The notes below the pieces were generated by a model that worked only from the letters and a program-made list of their open reading frames with translations, ran no database searches and had not been told where the DNA came from. A program made the translations under genes and the position numbers. Below, in pieces: positions 1 through 9,759 of a DNA stretch of 64,000 bases. The DNA is from Labrenzia sp. VG12 (lineage in GTDB: Bacteria; Pseudomonadota; Alphaproteobacteria; Rhizobiales; Stappiaceae). Each line of letters begins with the position of its first letter. The stretch's first letter is position 1. The DNA is taken from the NCBI RefSeq assembly GCF_002237595.1, contig NZ_CP022529.1:2852001-2916000 (forward strand). The letters run 5' to 3'.

Positions 1-3000
1 GCCGGCGTTCTGCCAGACTGCATGAGAAGCCAGCCGTTTCAGTGCACTGTCCCAACAAGCTTCGAACTCGGCAGCGTCAGAAGCGGACAAGTGCCGTGTG
101 GCAAAACCAAGATCGGTCTGAAGACGATAGCCGTCGAGGTCCTCAATCGCCTGACAGTCGATTGAAAGTGCATGCTCCAGCGGACTTGCCGGTGGAAACC
201 CGCCGCGCAGGCCTCCGAATTCGGAGGCCGGTGCCCAGTCGTGGTTTCGCCCGGCATCGAAACGGCCGAGATAGTTGAAGGAAATTTGCGCCTTTTGCCC
301 CTTGGCGAGAAGACCCGCCGTCTCCTCATTCAGATAGCGCAACAGGCCGAAGCCGAGGCCCCGATCAGGTAGTCGGACAGCCCTTTCCTTGGCCCTCCCG
401 ATCATGTGTTTCAGGGTTCGGTCCGGCACATCGGCGATGGGCAGGTCCAGTTCACAAGGCTCCAACCGCACTGGGTAAAGGCTCGTGAACCAACCAATGG
501 TTCGGCTGAGATCCGCCTCACCGAGTGCCTCGCGCCCGTGACCTTCGACATCGCAGAGAATGGCTGCACCGTTGAAAGCGGTCCGTTTTCTTAGGAAGGC
601 ACCAAGAGCGAGGCTCAGCGCGGTCAGCAGAATGTCCTGCGGGTTGCAGGCATAAAGAGCCGGTAGGCGGGTCAGAACCTGCTCCGTTCTGGCAGAATCG
701 AGTGTCGAGTGGCGCGAGCCAAGGGTCGCAGCGGTGTCCAGGTCTCGGTTGAACGGCTCCACAAGAAGCGAGGCAGTGTCAGCGCTTGTCACCTCCTGCC
801 AATAGCCGCATTCCCGAAGGCGTTGCTCCGAGGAGGCGTCCTGTTGCAAGAGCCGGCCCCAATCCTGAAAGGATGTCGATGCGGGCTCAACCGAGACAGA
901 TCGACCGGCGTTCCAATCCGTCCAGGCTGCCTGAAAGTCATCGGTCAGGATCCGCCAGGACACGCCGTCAATGACGAGATGATGGGCGCATAACAGCAAA
1001 AGGTCCGGCGCGCCGTTTTCCCGCCGGCACCAGGTCGCATTGAACACCGCTCCGTCAGCGACAGATAAGGCCGAAACGGCGGCTGCATTCGCCTGCTCCA
1101 GGCGCTGCGCCATATCCAGCCTCGTGTCGCAATCGGTCAGGTCGAGCGTTTTGAGGGGAACAGTCTCCGGCCTGTCTGCAAGAGGCTCTATGCGCAGGTT
1201 TCCAAGACCGTTTGAAGCCTTCAAACGCAGCATCTCATGCTGACGCAACAAGGCTTCCAGCGCGGTTTTCAGAAAGCTGTCATCTGCACCTTCCGGGAGC
1301 GTCAGGCAGACCGATTGGAAAAAGCCGTCGACCGGACCGCCCTGTTCGCAGAACCAGCGCATGATTGGTGTCAGTACAACGGCTCCACCGCTGGAGGAGG
1401 TATCTCGAACCGGGCGGTCAATGTTGAGCGGGCGGACAACACCGGCCAGTCTTGCAACTGTCTTCTGCTCGAAAATGTCCCTGGGCGACGTCAGCCAGCC
1501 CGCCTTGCGCAAGAGACTGACCAGCCGGATCGCGGAAATACTGTCACCGCCGAGCGCAAAGAAGCTTTCTTCCGGTGCAACTGCCGCAAGACTGAGCGTT
1601 TCAGCGAAAGCAGCCGACACGGCCTGTTCCACCGGGGACAGCTCCCGCGACACGGCATTGCGTTCCGGACGGCTGGGTGCCGGCAAGGCCTTGCGATCGA
1701 TCTTGCCGTTCGGCAAACGCGGCAAATAGGGCAGAAGGTCGATCTGTGCGGGCACCATGTAGTCCGGCAGGCGGTCATCGCAATACCGCAACAGCTCAGC
1801 CGCAACCGGTTCCGTTGTTTCCGGACCGATGACATAGGCGACGAGTCTTGCCCCGCCTTGCGGGTCCCGATAGACGCTGACCAGACACTGGGCGACGTCT
1901 GCCCTTTGCAGCAGAACCCGTTCGATTTCCCCCGGCTCGATGCGCCGTCCCCGGATCTTGACCTGCGTATCGCTGCGGCCAAGGAAGAAGAGTGCGCCAT
2001 CTTCCGCCCGGTAGACCCGATCCCCTGTCCGGTACATACGGGCACCAGTACCGGCACTGGCACCGGCAAAGGGATCTGCAAGAAACCTCTCGGCCGTCAG
2101 GGCGGACTGGTTCTGGTATCCCCGAGCAAGACCGATGCCGCCAATATAGAGATCGCCCGCCACGCCGTGAACGACAGGCTGCATGGCCTCATCAAGCACA
2201 TAGAGCCGCGTGTTCCAGATCGCATCGCCGATGGAGGCAATGCCTTCCGGATGACCGGAAGAAAGCGGATAGCTCATGGAGCCGCACACCGTGACCTCTG
2301 TCGGACCATAGGCATTGATCAGCCGGCACCTTGCCGCCCATCGCCGGACCTCCGCGACGCCGATGGCTTCTCCTGCCGTCACCAGAACACATCCTTCCGG
2401 CAGATCGTCTACCGCCATCACGCCCAAAAGGCTGGGAGACAGCGTGATATGTGAGATCTCCTCCTCCTGCATGAAGGCTTTCAGCGTCGCCGGGTCGGTA
2501 AAAGCGGCTCTCGGCCAGATCACCAGTGCCGCCCCGGCCACAAGGGCCGTCGAGACTTCAGAAAACGCCGCATCGAAGCTGAAGGAGGCAAACTGGGCCA
2601 CACGTGAAGCCGCCGAAATGTCAAACCTTTCATTCTGCGCAAGCGCCAGATTGCCCAACCCCCGCCGTGTGACGACAACGCCCTTCGGCTTTCCTGTCGA
2701 GCCTGATGTGTAGATGACATAGGCCGGATGGCGCGGATCGATGGGGATACGCCGGTCACTATCCGAGGGCAGCAAGACTGGTGCCGCCTGAAGCTCCGCC
2801 CTCATCGCCGCCGCGTCCAGCTGCAGCACCTCACAACCCGTTAGCCCGTCTGCAAGCTCTGTCGCCGTCCCGGTCTCGCTGAGCACAAGCCGGGGCGATG
2901 CATCGGCCAGCATCATGGCAATCCGGGCCGGCGGATAGGCCGGGTCCAGCGGCAGATAGGCCCCACCCGTTTTCAGGACCGCCAGCATCGCCACGATCAT

Positions 3001-6000
3001 CTCGGCGGAACGCGGCAGTGCAATCGCCACAACATCTTCCGCGCCGACACCCCGCCCAATCAGGAGATGCGCCAGCCGGTTGGCCCGCTCCTCGAGCGCG
3101 GCATAGCTGAGCCGCTCCTCGCCGCTGACCACGGCCTCCCGGTCCGGATATCTGCGGGCCGTTGCCGCGATCAGCTCTGTCAGATCACCCGCGGGCAGAT
3201 CATGTCCCGTCTCGTTCCAGCGATCCTGCGCGCGCTGGCGTTGCTCCGGTGCAAGCGTCTCAAGGGCGCCCAGCAGGGCCTCCGGACGGGCGCTCATCTG
3301 CCGAAGCAGATGACAGAGCTGCTCCAGGAGGCTCTTGCCGAGGTCAGCCCCGATCCGCTCCTTCCGGCAATCCAGCCGCAAAAGCAATTGCTCACCCGGC
3401 ACCACCATCAGACTGGCCGGATAATGGGTCCGGTCGTGAACCTCCAGCCCCTGGATCGAAAGCCCTTCTTCGGAGGAACCGCTCAGATCCTCCTGATCGG
3501 GATAGTTCTCGAACACAACCAGCGTGTCGAACAGATCCCCGAGCCCCACGGCGGCCTGGATCTCCGGCAGACCAAGATGCTGATGTGGCAAGAGGCGCGC
3601 CTGCGCGGCCTGCAGATCCTGAAGGAATGCGCCGACGGACTGGCGGGGCTGCGGCTGTGCCCGCACCGGCACCGTGTTGATGAAGAGACCGGCCATGGCC
3701 TCCACGCCGACGATCTCCGCTGGCCGTCCCGACACAGTCGCCCCAAAGACAAGATCCGTGCTGCCGCAGATCCGTCCGAGCAGCACGGCCCAGGCACCCT
3801 GAAGAACGGTGTTGAGTGTGATGTCGAGCCCGCGGGCCAGCGCCTCCAGGCTTCTGGTCGCCTCTGCGCTCAGCAATCTGTCGAAACGCAGCACTTCCTC
3901 CGCGGCGTTTTTGTCCGCTGACGTTTGTCCATGGACAGAGGCAGCAAGCCGGGTCGGTTCACCGAGACCGGAGAGCGCCGTCTGCCAGGCAGCCTGTGCG
4001 GCCTCCTTGTCCTGGGCTTGCAGCCAGCCGAGATAGTGATCAAAAGGCACGACGGGCGGCAAGGGCCCTGCCCCGCCCATAGCATGGATCTGACGTAACT
4101 CGCGCATCAGCACTGGCAGCGACCAGCCGTCGAGCAGGATGTGATGGTTGGTCAGGATCAGCTCGGACCGGCCCTCCGGCAAACGCACCAGCTGCGCTCT
4201 GAAGAGCGGCCCCTTTGCCAGGTCGAACGGCACCTTCCTGTCTTCGGCCAGCAACGCGTCGAGGGCAGCCTGCGGGTCCTTGCTTTGCGTGAGGTCCCGT
4301 TCCTGAAACGGCACGGCAACCTCGCCCAGGATCACCTGGGCCGGATCGCGCACGCCCTCGTGGCAGAAGACGGCCCGCAAGGGGGCATGACGAGCAACGA
4401 GCGTCTGAAGGCTTGTTCGCAGCGCCTCTGCCTCCACCGGGCCGGCGAGAGACACCACCGTCTGGACCTTGTAGGCATCCTCACCCGTTTCCGCATCCAT
4501 CAGCGAATGAAACAGAAGACCCGACTGAAGACCCGTCAAAGGCCACACAGCTGAAACAGACGGCCCGTAGCGGTCCAGGATCTCGGCCCGTTCGGCCGCG
4601 TCGAGCCAGCCATCCTCGAGACTTGTGTCGCTCTGCTCTGTCGCTTTCTCTTTCTCGACAGTGACCTTGGCAAGGGTCTCCGGCGTCTTGCATTGAAAGA
4701 CATCTTTGGCAGAAAAGATCAGACCCTGTCGACGCGCACGGCTGACCAGCTGGATCGACAGAATACTGTCGCCGCCGAGTGTGAAGAAATTGTCTGCCGG
4801 ACCAACCGCCGGCAAGCCCAGAACATCGGCAAAGAGCTTGCAGAGTTCGGCTTCCAGTCCTGCTTTTGCCGCCCGCGACGTTTCGCCTTGAATGTCCGGC
4901 GCCGGCAGTCTGGAAACGTCGAGCTTGCCGTTGGTCGTGAAGGGCAGTTGGGAAAGCGGAACAAAATGGGCCGGCACCATGAAGGCGGGCAAGGCCTCGG
5001 CCAGATGGGCGCGCAGCCCTGAAAGATCCGGGACAGCTTCGCCCGCCGCAACAACATAGGCGACCAGCTTCTTCTCGCCCGGCCGGTCCTCGCGCACGAT
5101 CACGCTGCACTGGCCAATATCGGGATTGGCACCAATCGCGTTTTCGATTTCCTGAGGTTCGATGCGAAACCCGTTGATCTTGACCTGGTGATCCGCCCTG
5201 CCAACGAAGGTCAGCAAACCATCGCTGCGCCAGCGGACGAGATCACCTGTGCGATACATCCGCTCGCCCGCCGGTCCGAAAGGATCGGCGACAAATCGTT
5301 CCGCCGTCAGTCCCGTCCTGCCGAGATAACCGAGTGTCAGGCACGCACCAGCCAGATAAAGCTCACCCGCCATGCCGAAGCCGACAGGCTGCAAGCGGTC
5401 ATCGAGAATGCGCACCTGACAATTGTCGCGCGGCAGTCCGATCGGAACCTTGTAGGCGTCGACCTCCAGTGACCGCATCGCATGCCAGGTGACGAATGTG
5501 GTCCCTTCTGCCGGACCATAGCCATTGACGAAGCGGGTATCGGGTGCCGCAGACGTTGCCCGGCGAATGGCCTCTGCTGACGCCGCCTCGCCGCCGATCA
5601 GAACAGACTTGAGCGGCCGGAAGGCGGCCGGTTTTTCCCCGGCAATGATGTTGAAGAGCCGCGTCGTGATACAGGCGGCTGTTATCTGATGCGTCGCGAT
5701 GAGGCGGCTGATTGTTTCGGCGTCCAGAAGGCCGGGCGGTGCCACGAACAGCTCCTGGCCGAGCATCAACGGCGTCCAGATTTCGTAGGTCGAGGCATCG
5801 AAGGCATAGGGGGAATGCAACAGCACCCGCTCGTGCGATCCTTCCGGCCAGCACCCGTCCAGCGCCAGCGCCTGTATGTTGCGGTGGCTGATCGCGATGC
5901 CCTTCGGTCGTCCGGTCGACCCGGACGTGAACAGGACACACGCGATCTGGGCTGCCTGTACGCTCGGAAGGACGCTATCCGGATTGCCCGCCTGCAGGTC

Positions 6001-9000
6001 GCGAAAGGGGATGCAGTTGGCCGTCACCCCAAATGCCGGCACGTCCTTCGGACCATCGATCAGGACAAGGCTGGCAGCTGTATCCGTGACGAGCTGCTCC
6101 AGCCGCTGCGGCGGATCGTTGCGATTGAGCGGCACATAAGCAGCGCCTGCCTTCACGATGGCGAGCGTTGCAACGACCAGATCGATGGATCGTTCCATGA
6201 ACACCGCAACACGGTCACCCGGTTCTACACCGCGCGAAACCAGGTTGCGCGCCACCATATCGGAGCGACACTCCAGATCCTGGTAGGAGAGCGCGCAGGT
6301 CTCGTTGGCAAGCGCTGTCTTGTTGCCGTGCCGGGCTGCAAGCGTTCTGAACCGCTCAACAAGCGAGGCTTCGGCTTCCGGCCTGACAACTTGCCGCCCC
6401 TGACTGCGCGCAGTGACATCGGCGAGTTCTGCAACCTCGGTCATCGGCAGGGTGTCCAGCCGGGCGTCCGGATCCTGAACCACTGCGTCGAGCAGGTTCA
6501 CAAAACGGCGCGCAATCCAGGCGGCGCATTTCGAGTCCAGCAAATCCGTGCGGAACTCGATCCGTCCGAAGATGCCAGCCGGCGCTCCTTTTTCATCGCG
6601 GCAGGCGGTCAGGTCGAAGGAGATATCAAACTTGGAAGCGATCACGGGAACGTTGAGGGGTGTCGCCGCCAGTCCCGGAAGGTCAAGCGACGGTGGTCCT
6701 TCCATGTCGAGTGCGAGAACCAACTGGAACAGCGGATGGTAGGACAGATCCCTTTCGGGCCTCAGGTCATCGACCACGGTTTCAAAAGGCACGTCTCTGC
6801 GCTGATAGGCCCGCAGGTTCCGCTCACGCGTGGCAAGCAGCAGATCGCGAAAACTCGGCCGGCCTGAAACATCGTTGCGAAGCGCAAGCATGTTGACGAA
6901 CAGACCGGCTGTTTCTTCAAAGGCCTTGTCAGGACGGCCATCCACCGGCGTCCCGATGACAATGTCCTTACCGGCGCCAAGCCGGAACATGGTCGTTGCG
7001 AGCGCCGCCTGAAGCACCATGAAGAGGCTGGTGCCGCTCTTCACAGCCAGTGCCACCAGCTGCTGGTGAAGCCGCGCGGGCAGATCGAATGTAACCTCCC
7101 CTCCCAACCAATGGGCCGTCTGGCGACGTCCTTCTGCACATGGCAGGTCCAGACATTCCGGCGCGGCTTCAAGATCGGCCTTCCAGTCCGCAAGGTATCG
7201 CTGCGCATCTGCGGCCCCTGCGTGTTCGAGCCAATCCTGTTGCCAGACTGCGAAATCAGCATAGCCGACAGACGGGCGCCCCCAGTCTGGCCACTCCCCC
7301 TTCCGTCGAGCGGCAAAGGCTGTCTCAAAATCCGCCAGAAGCAGGTTGATGGCGCCGCCATCGACCGCGATGTGATGAAGCACGATCTGCATCAGATGCG
7401 TTTCTGAGGATCCCGTAGCAGCCGGTTCCAGATAAATCCGGATCGGCAGGTCCCGGGTCAGATCGAAGGGCAACGCCACCCGTTTTCGCCGCGCCTCCTC
7501 CGCGTTTGCAGGCGCTGAAGGCGATGCTCTGAAGACGTCGCTTTCCGGCCATGACGCCAGAATGTTCTGAAAGGGTGCGCCATCTTCATCTTCCGGATAA
7601 AGCGTTCGGAGCACCTCGTGCCGGCCGATCACATCCGCCCAGGCCTGCCGGACAATATCGAGGTCCAACGCGCCATCGAGGCGGTAGGCATAGGTCAGCG
7701 CGTAAGACGCGTCCTCCGGGTGCAACCGGTTCAGGAACCAGAGCCGCTTCTGGGCAGATGACAGGGGCAGTTTTTCCGGGCGTGGCTGAGCCGAAAAGGC
7801 GGCTGACTTTGGCCCCGCCTGCTCGACAAGACGGGCAAGTTGTTGCGGCGTCGGAGCATCGAACACCTGAGCAGGTTCGAGCGACACACCAAGCCGATCC
7901 TGAAGTCGGTAGGCAAGGCGCGCGGCCAACAGCGAATGTCCGCCAAGCAGGAAGAAGTGATCGTGCGGGCCTACTCTCTCCAGCCCCAGCAACTCCTCGA
8001 ACAGAACACACAGCATTTCCTCCAGCGAGGTCGAAGCTGCGCCATCTTCTGAGCGCGCCTGTGGCTCGGGGTCCGGCAAGGCCGCTCTGTCGAGCTTGCC
8101 GTTGGGCATCAGCGGCAGCTCGGACAGTGTCACGACGGCCGACGGCAAAAAGGCTGGCGGCAACTGCGCAGAAAGGTCCCGAAGCAGCTTCGGAACATTT
8201 ATTTCCGCTCCCCTGGTCCAGACGACATAGGCGGCAAGATAGATATCGCCGTTCTCCCGCCTCTTTGAGACGACCGCAGAACGGGCAATCGCCGGCAAGG
8301 CGTCCAGAGCGGTGGCAACTTCGCCGGGTTCCACCCGCACACCGCGGATCTTCACCTGGTGATCGCTCCGGCCGAGATACTGATACTCACCAGAGGGCAA
8401 CCGGCGTGCAACATCGCCTGTTCGATAAAGAAGGGCGCCCGGCGGCCCAAACGGAGAGGCAATGAACCGGTCCGCTGTCCTGTCCGGCTGGCGATGGTAC
8501 CCGAGGGCCAGCCCCTCTCCGGCCAGATAAAGCTCGCCGGCATCACCATCAGCGACCTCTGCAAGGTTTCCATCGAGCAGGAACACCTCCGTCCTGCGCA
8601 CCGGCTTGCCGATCGTGACGGGTTTTCCTGCAACACAAGGCGCCCAGAGACTGTCGCCGGCCGCCTCGGAGGCGCCATAGAAATTGTAAAGCCGGGCAAG
8701 CGGCAGCTTTTCACTGAAGCTGTCGAGCAGACTTGTGGGCAGCGTTTCCCCGCTCGTGATCCAGCTTCGGCAGTCCGACAGATGGTGCAGACAATCTTCC
8801 TCAAGCAAGGAGGCGAGAAGACTGGGCACGACGGTCAGCCTCGTGACACCAAAGTGTTCGACGACTTCCGCCAGGCGGCGTGGATCACCGGTCACCGGGC
8901 CCTCGGGGACGACAACGGCACTGCCGTTGGTCAGTGCGCCCAGCAGCTCTGTCGATCCGTCGATGAAATTGAGCGAGGTCTTGAAGAGCGTCCGTTCCCC

Positions 9001-9678
9001 CTCCTGAAACGGTAAAGCTTCGCCGATCCAGAGAAGGCGGTTGAACAGAGCCCCTTGCCGCCCAAGCACCCCTTTCGGCCGCCCTGTGGAGCCGGACGTA
9101 TAGACCAGATAGACCGGATCATCCTGGCTGGATGGCCTGATCAGATCTTCCGTGGTTGGCGCCTGTCCGGGGAGCGCGTCGATGAGCGAGCGAACATGTT
9201 CCTCCCCGATGGAGAGGATCCGGTCGCTCATGCCGGCAACCGCTGCAATCTCCAGCACGGATGGTCCGCAGATGATCAGATCTGGCTCGGCATCTTCCAG
9301 CATCATGACCAGCCGCCCAGCCGGATAGGACGGGTCAAGGGGCATGTAACAGGCACCGGTTTTCAAGACCCCGAGCAAGGATACAACGAGGTCTGCACCT
9401 GAAGGGCAGCCAAGCGCCACGATCTTGCCCGGCCCGATGCCGTGCCGGATCAGATGCCACGCCATCCGGTTGGCACGGTGGTCCAGTTCCTCAAAGCTCA
9501 GCGATGTCTGGCCGACGAGCAGCGCAATTTGATGGGGCCGTGCACGAACCTGGCGCGCAAACAGGTCCGCAACACAATCCATAGGCCTCTGCGACAAGGT
9601 ATCAGGATCTGCGCACGGAGCCCCCGCTGCGGCACTCCTGGCCGTCACAGCTCTGGAAATCGGGTCGCGGGGCGCCAT
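1..9678 (-). CDS. Multimodular non-ribosomal peptide synthetase, partial (5' part; runs off left edge)
   Basis: An uninterrupted frame of 3226 codons starts at the ATG at 9678 (GGAG 11 bases upstream) and continues past base 1. Domain order read from core motifs: A1 (YTSGSTG 193-199; NGK near 524), T1 (GGHS, Ser582), C1 (HHIAVDG from 768), A2 (FTSGSTG near 1249), T2 (GGDS, Ser1638), C2 (HHILLDG from 1845), A3 (YTSGSTG 2323-2329), T3 (GGDS, Ser2713), then an epimerase-type domain (HHLVIDGVSW from 2899, EGHGRE near 3044, NYLGRFD from 3135). It starts directly with an A domain, so module 1 is a loading module. Specificity residues aligned by eye to GrsA: A1 IDTTISFGDK (no Asp at the first position; resembles beta-alanine codes), A2 DAYCLGGTFK (valine-like), A3 DASTVAAVCK (a tyrosine code as I remember it). 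With the E domain this predicts beta-amino acid, Val-like, D-Tyr and further residues encoded outside the window. The product is unknown. Confidence 0.96.
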   Translation of the reverse strand, partial: MAPRDPISRAVTARSAAAGAPCADPDTLSQRPMDCVADLFARQVRARPHQIALLVGQTSLSFEELDHRANRMAWHLIRHGIGPGKIVALGCPSGADLVVSLLGVLKTGACYMPLDPSYPAGRLVMMLEDAEPDLIICGPSVLEIAAVAGMSDRILSIGEEHVRSLIDALPGQAPTTEDLIRPSSQDDPVYLVYTSGSTGRPKGVLGRQGALFNRLLWIGEALPFQEGERTLFKTSLNFIDGSTELLGALTNGSAVVVPEGPVTGDPRRLAEVVEHFGVTRLTVVPSLLASLLEEDCLHHLSDCRSWITSGETLPTSLLDSFSEKLPLARLYNFYGASEAAGDSLWAPCVAGKPVTIGKPVRRTEVFLLDGNLAEVADGDAGELYLAGEGLALGYHRQPDRTADRFIASPFGPPGALLYRTGDVARRLPSGEYQYLGRSDHQVKIRGVRVEPGEVATALDALPAIARSAVVSKRRENGDIYLAAYVVWTRGAEINVPKLLRDLSAQLPPAFLPSAVVTLSELPLMPNGKLDRAALPDPEPQARSEDGAASTSLEEMLCVLFEELLGLERVGPHDHFFLLGGHSLLAARLAYRLQDRLGVSLEPAQVFDAPTPQQLARLVEQAGPKSAAFSAQPRPEKLPLSSAQKRLWFLNRLHPEDASYALTYAYRLDGALDLDIVRQAWADVIGRHEVLRTLYPEDEDGAPFQNILASWPESDVFRASPSAPANAEEARRKRVALPFDLTRDLPIRIYLEPAATGSSETHLMQIVLHHIAVDGGAINLLLADFETAFAARRKGEWPDWGRPSVGYADFAVWQQDWLEHAGAADAQRYLADWKADLEAAPECLDLPCAEGRRQTAHWLGGEVTFDLPARLHQQLVALAVKSGTSLFMVLQAALATTMFRLGAGKDIVIGTPVDGRPDKAFEETAGLFVNMLALRNDVSGRPSFRDLLLATRERNLRAYQRRDVPFETVVDDLRPERDLSYHPLFQLVLALDMEGPPSLDLPGLAATPLNVPVIASKFDISFDLTACRDEKGAPAGIFGRIEFRTDLLDSKCAAWIARRFVNLLDAVVQDPDARLDTLPMTEVAELADVTARSQGRQVVRPEAEASLVERFRTLAARHGNKTALANETCALSYQDLECRSDMVARNLVSRGVEPGDRVAVFMERSIDLVVATLAIVKAGAAYVPLNRNDPPQRLEQLVTDTAASLVLIDGPKDVPAFGVTANCIPFRDLQAGNPDSVLPSVQAAQIACVLFTSGSTGRPKGIAISHRNIQALALDGCWPEGSHERVLLHSPYAFDASTYEIWTPLMLGQELFVAPPGLLDAETISRLIATHQITAACITTRLFNIIAGEKPAAFRPLKSVLIGGEAASAEAIRRATSAAPDTRFVNGYGPAEGTTFVTWHAMRSLEVDAYKVPIGLPRDNCQVRILDDRLQPVGFGMAGELYLAGACLTLGYLGRTGLTAERFVADPFGPAGERMYRTGDLVRWRSDGLLTFVGRADHQVKINGFRIEPQEIENAIGANPDIGQCSVIVREDRPGEKKLVAYVVAAGEAVPDLSGLRAHLAEALPAFMVPAHFVPLSQLPFTTNGKLDVSRLPAPDIQGETSRAAKAGLEAELCKLFADVLGLPAVGPADNFFTLGGDSILSIQLVSRARRQGLIFSAKDVFQCKTPETLAKVTVEKEKATEQSDTSLEDGWLDAAERAEILDRYGPSVSAVWPLTGLQSGLLFHSLMDAETGEDAYKVQTVVSLAGPVEAEALRTSLQTLVARHAPLRAVFCHEGVRDPAQVILGEVAVPFQERDLTQSKDPQAALDALLAEDRKVPFDLAKGPLFRAQLVRLPEGRSELILTNHHILLDGWSLPVLMRELRQIHAMGGAGPLPPVVPFDHYLGWLQAQDKEAAQAAWQTALSGLGEPTRLAASVHGQTSADKNAAEEVLRFDRLLSAEATRSLEALARGLDITLNTVLQGAWAVLLGRICGSTDLVFGATVSGRPAEIVGVEAMAGLFINTVPVRAQPQPRQSVGAFLQDLQAAQARLLPHQHLGLPEIQAAVGLGDLFDTLVVFENYPDQEDLSGSSEEGLSIQGLEVHDRTHYPASLMVVPGEQLLLRLDCRKERIGADLGKSLLEQLCHLLRQMSARPEALLGALETLAPEQRQRAQDRWNETGHDLPAGDLTELIAATARRYPDREAVVSGEERLSYAALEERANRLAHLLIGRGVGAEDVVAIALPRSAEMIVAMLAVLKTGGAYLPLDPAYPPARIAMMLADASPRLVLSETGTATELADGLTGCEVLQLDAAAMRAELQAAPVLLPSDSDRRIPIDPRHPAYVIYTSGSTGKPKGVVVTRRGLGNLALAQNERFDISAASRVAQFASFSFDAAFSEVSTALVAGAALVIWPRAAFTDPATLKAFMQEEEISHITLSPSLLGVMAVDDLPEGCVLVTAGEAIGVAEVRRWAARCRLINAYGPTEVTVCGSMSYPLSSGHPEGIASIGDAIWNTRLYVLDEAMQPVVHGVAGDLYIGGIGLARGYQNQSALTAERFLADPFAGASAGTGARMYRTGDRVYRAEDGALFFLGRSDTQVKIRGRRIEPGEIERVLLQRADVAQCLVSVYRDPQGGARLVAYVIGPETTEPVAAELLRYCDDRLPDYMVPAQIDLLPYLPRLPNGKIDRKALPAPSRPERNAVSRELSPVEQAVSAAFAETLSLAAVAPEESFFALGGDSISAIRLVSLLRKAGWLTSPRDIFEQKTVARLAGVVRPLNIDRPVRDTSSSGGAVVLTPIMRWFCEQGGPVDGFFQSVCLTLPEGADDSFLKTALEALLRQHEMLRLKASNGLGNLRIEPLADRPETVPLKTLDLTDCDTRLDMAQRLEQANAAAVSALSVADGAVFNATWCRRENGAPDLLLLCAHHLVIDGVSWRILTDDFQAAWTDWNAGRSVSVEPASTSFQDWGRLLQQDASSEQRLRECGYWQEVTSADTASLLVEPFNRDLDTAATLGSRHSTLDSARTEQVLTRLPALYACNPQDILLTALSLALGAFLRKRTAFNGAAILCDVEGHGREALGEADLSRTIGWFTSLYPVRLEPCELDLPIADVPDRTLKHMIGRAKERAVRLPDRGLGFGLLRYLNEETAGLLAKGQKAQISFNYLGRFDAGRNHDWAPASEFGGLRGGFPPASPLEHALSIDCQAIEDLDGYRLQTDLGFATRHLSASDAAEFEACWDSALKRLASHAVWQNAG

Positions 9679-9759
9679 TGAGATCAACTCCGTTGGAGGC
9701 TCGTCAGATCACATGCACAGGTTTGCGTTGGCCCCGCCGATACCGCGAGGCCGGTCTCT

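Noticed and set aside
1237..2454. 405-codon plus frame within the peptide synthetase
   Set aside because: The minus frame is open for over 3200 codons with A, T, C and E motifs; the plus frame has none.
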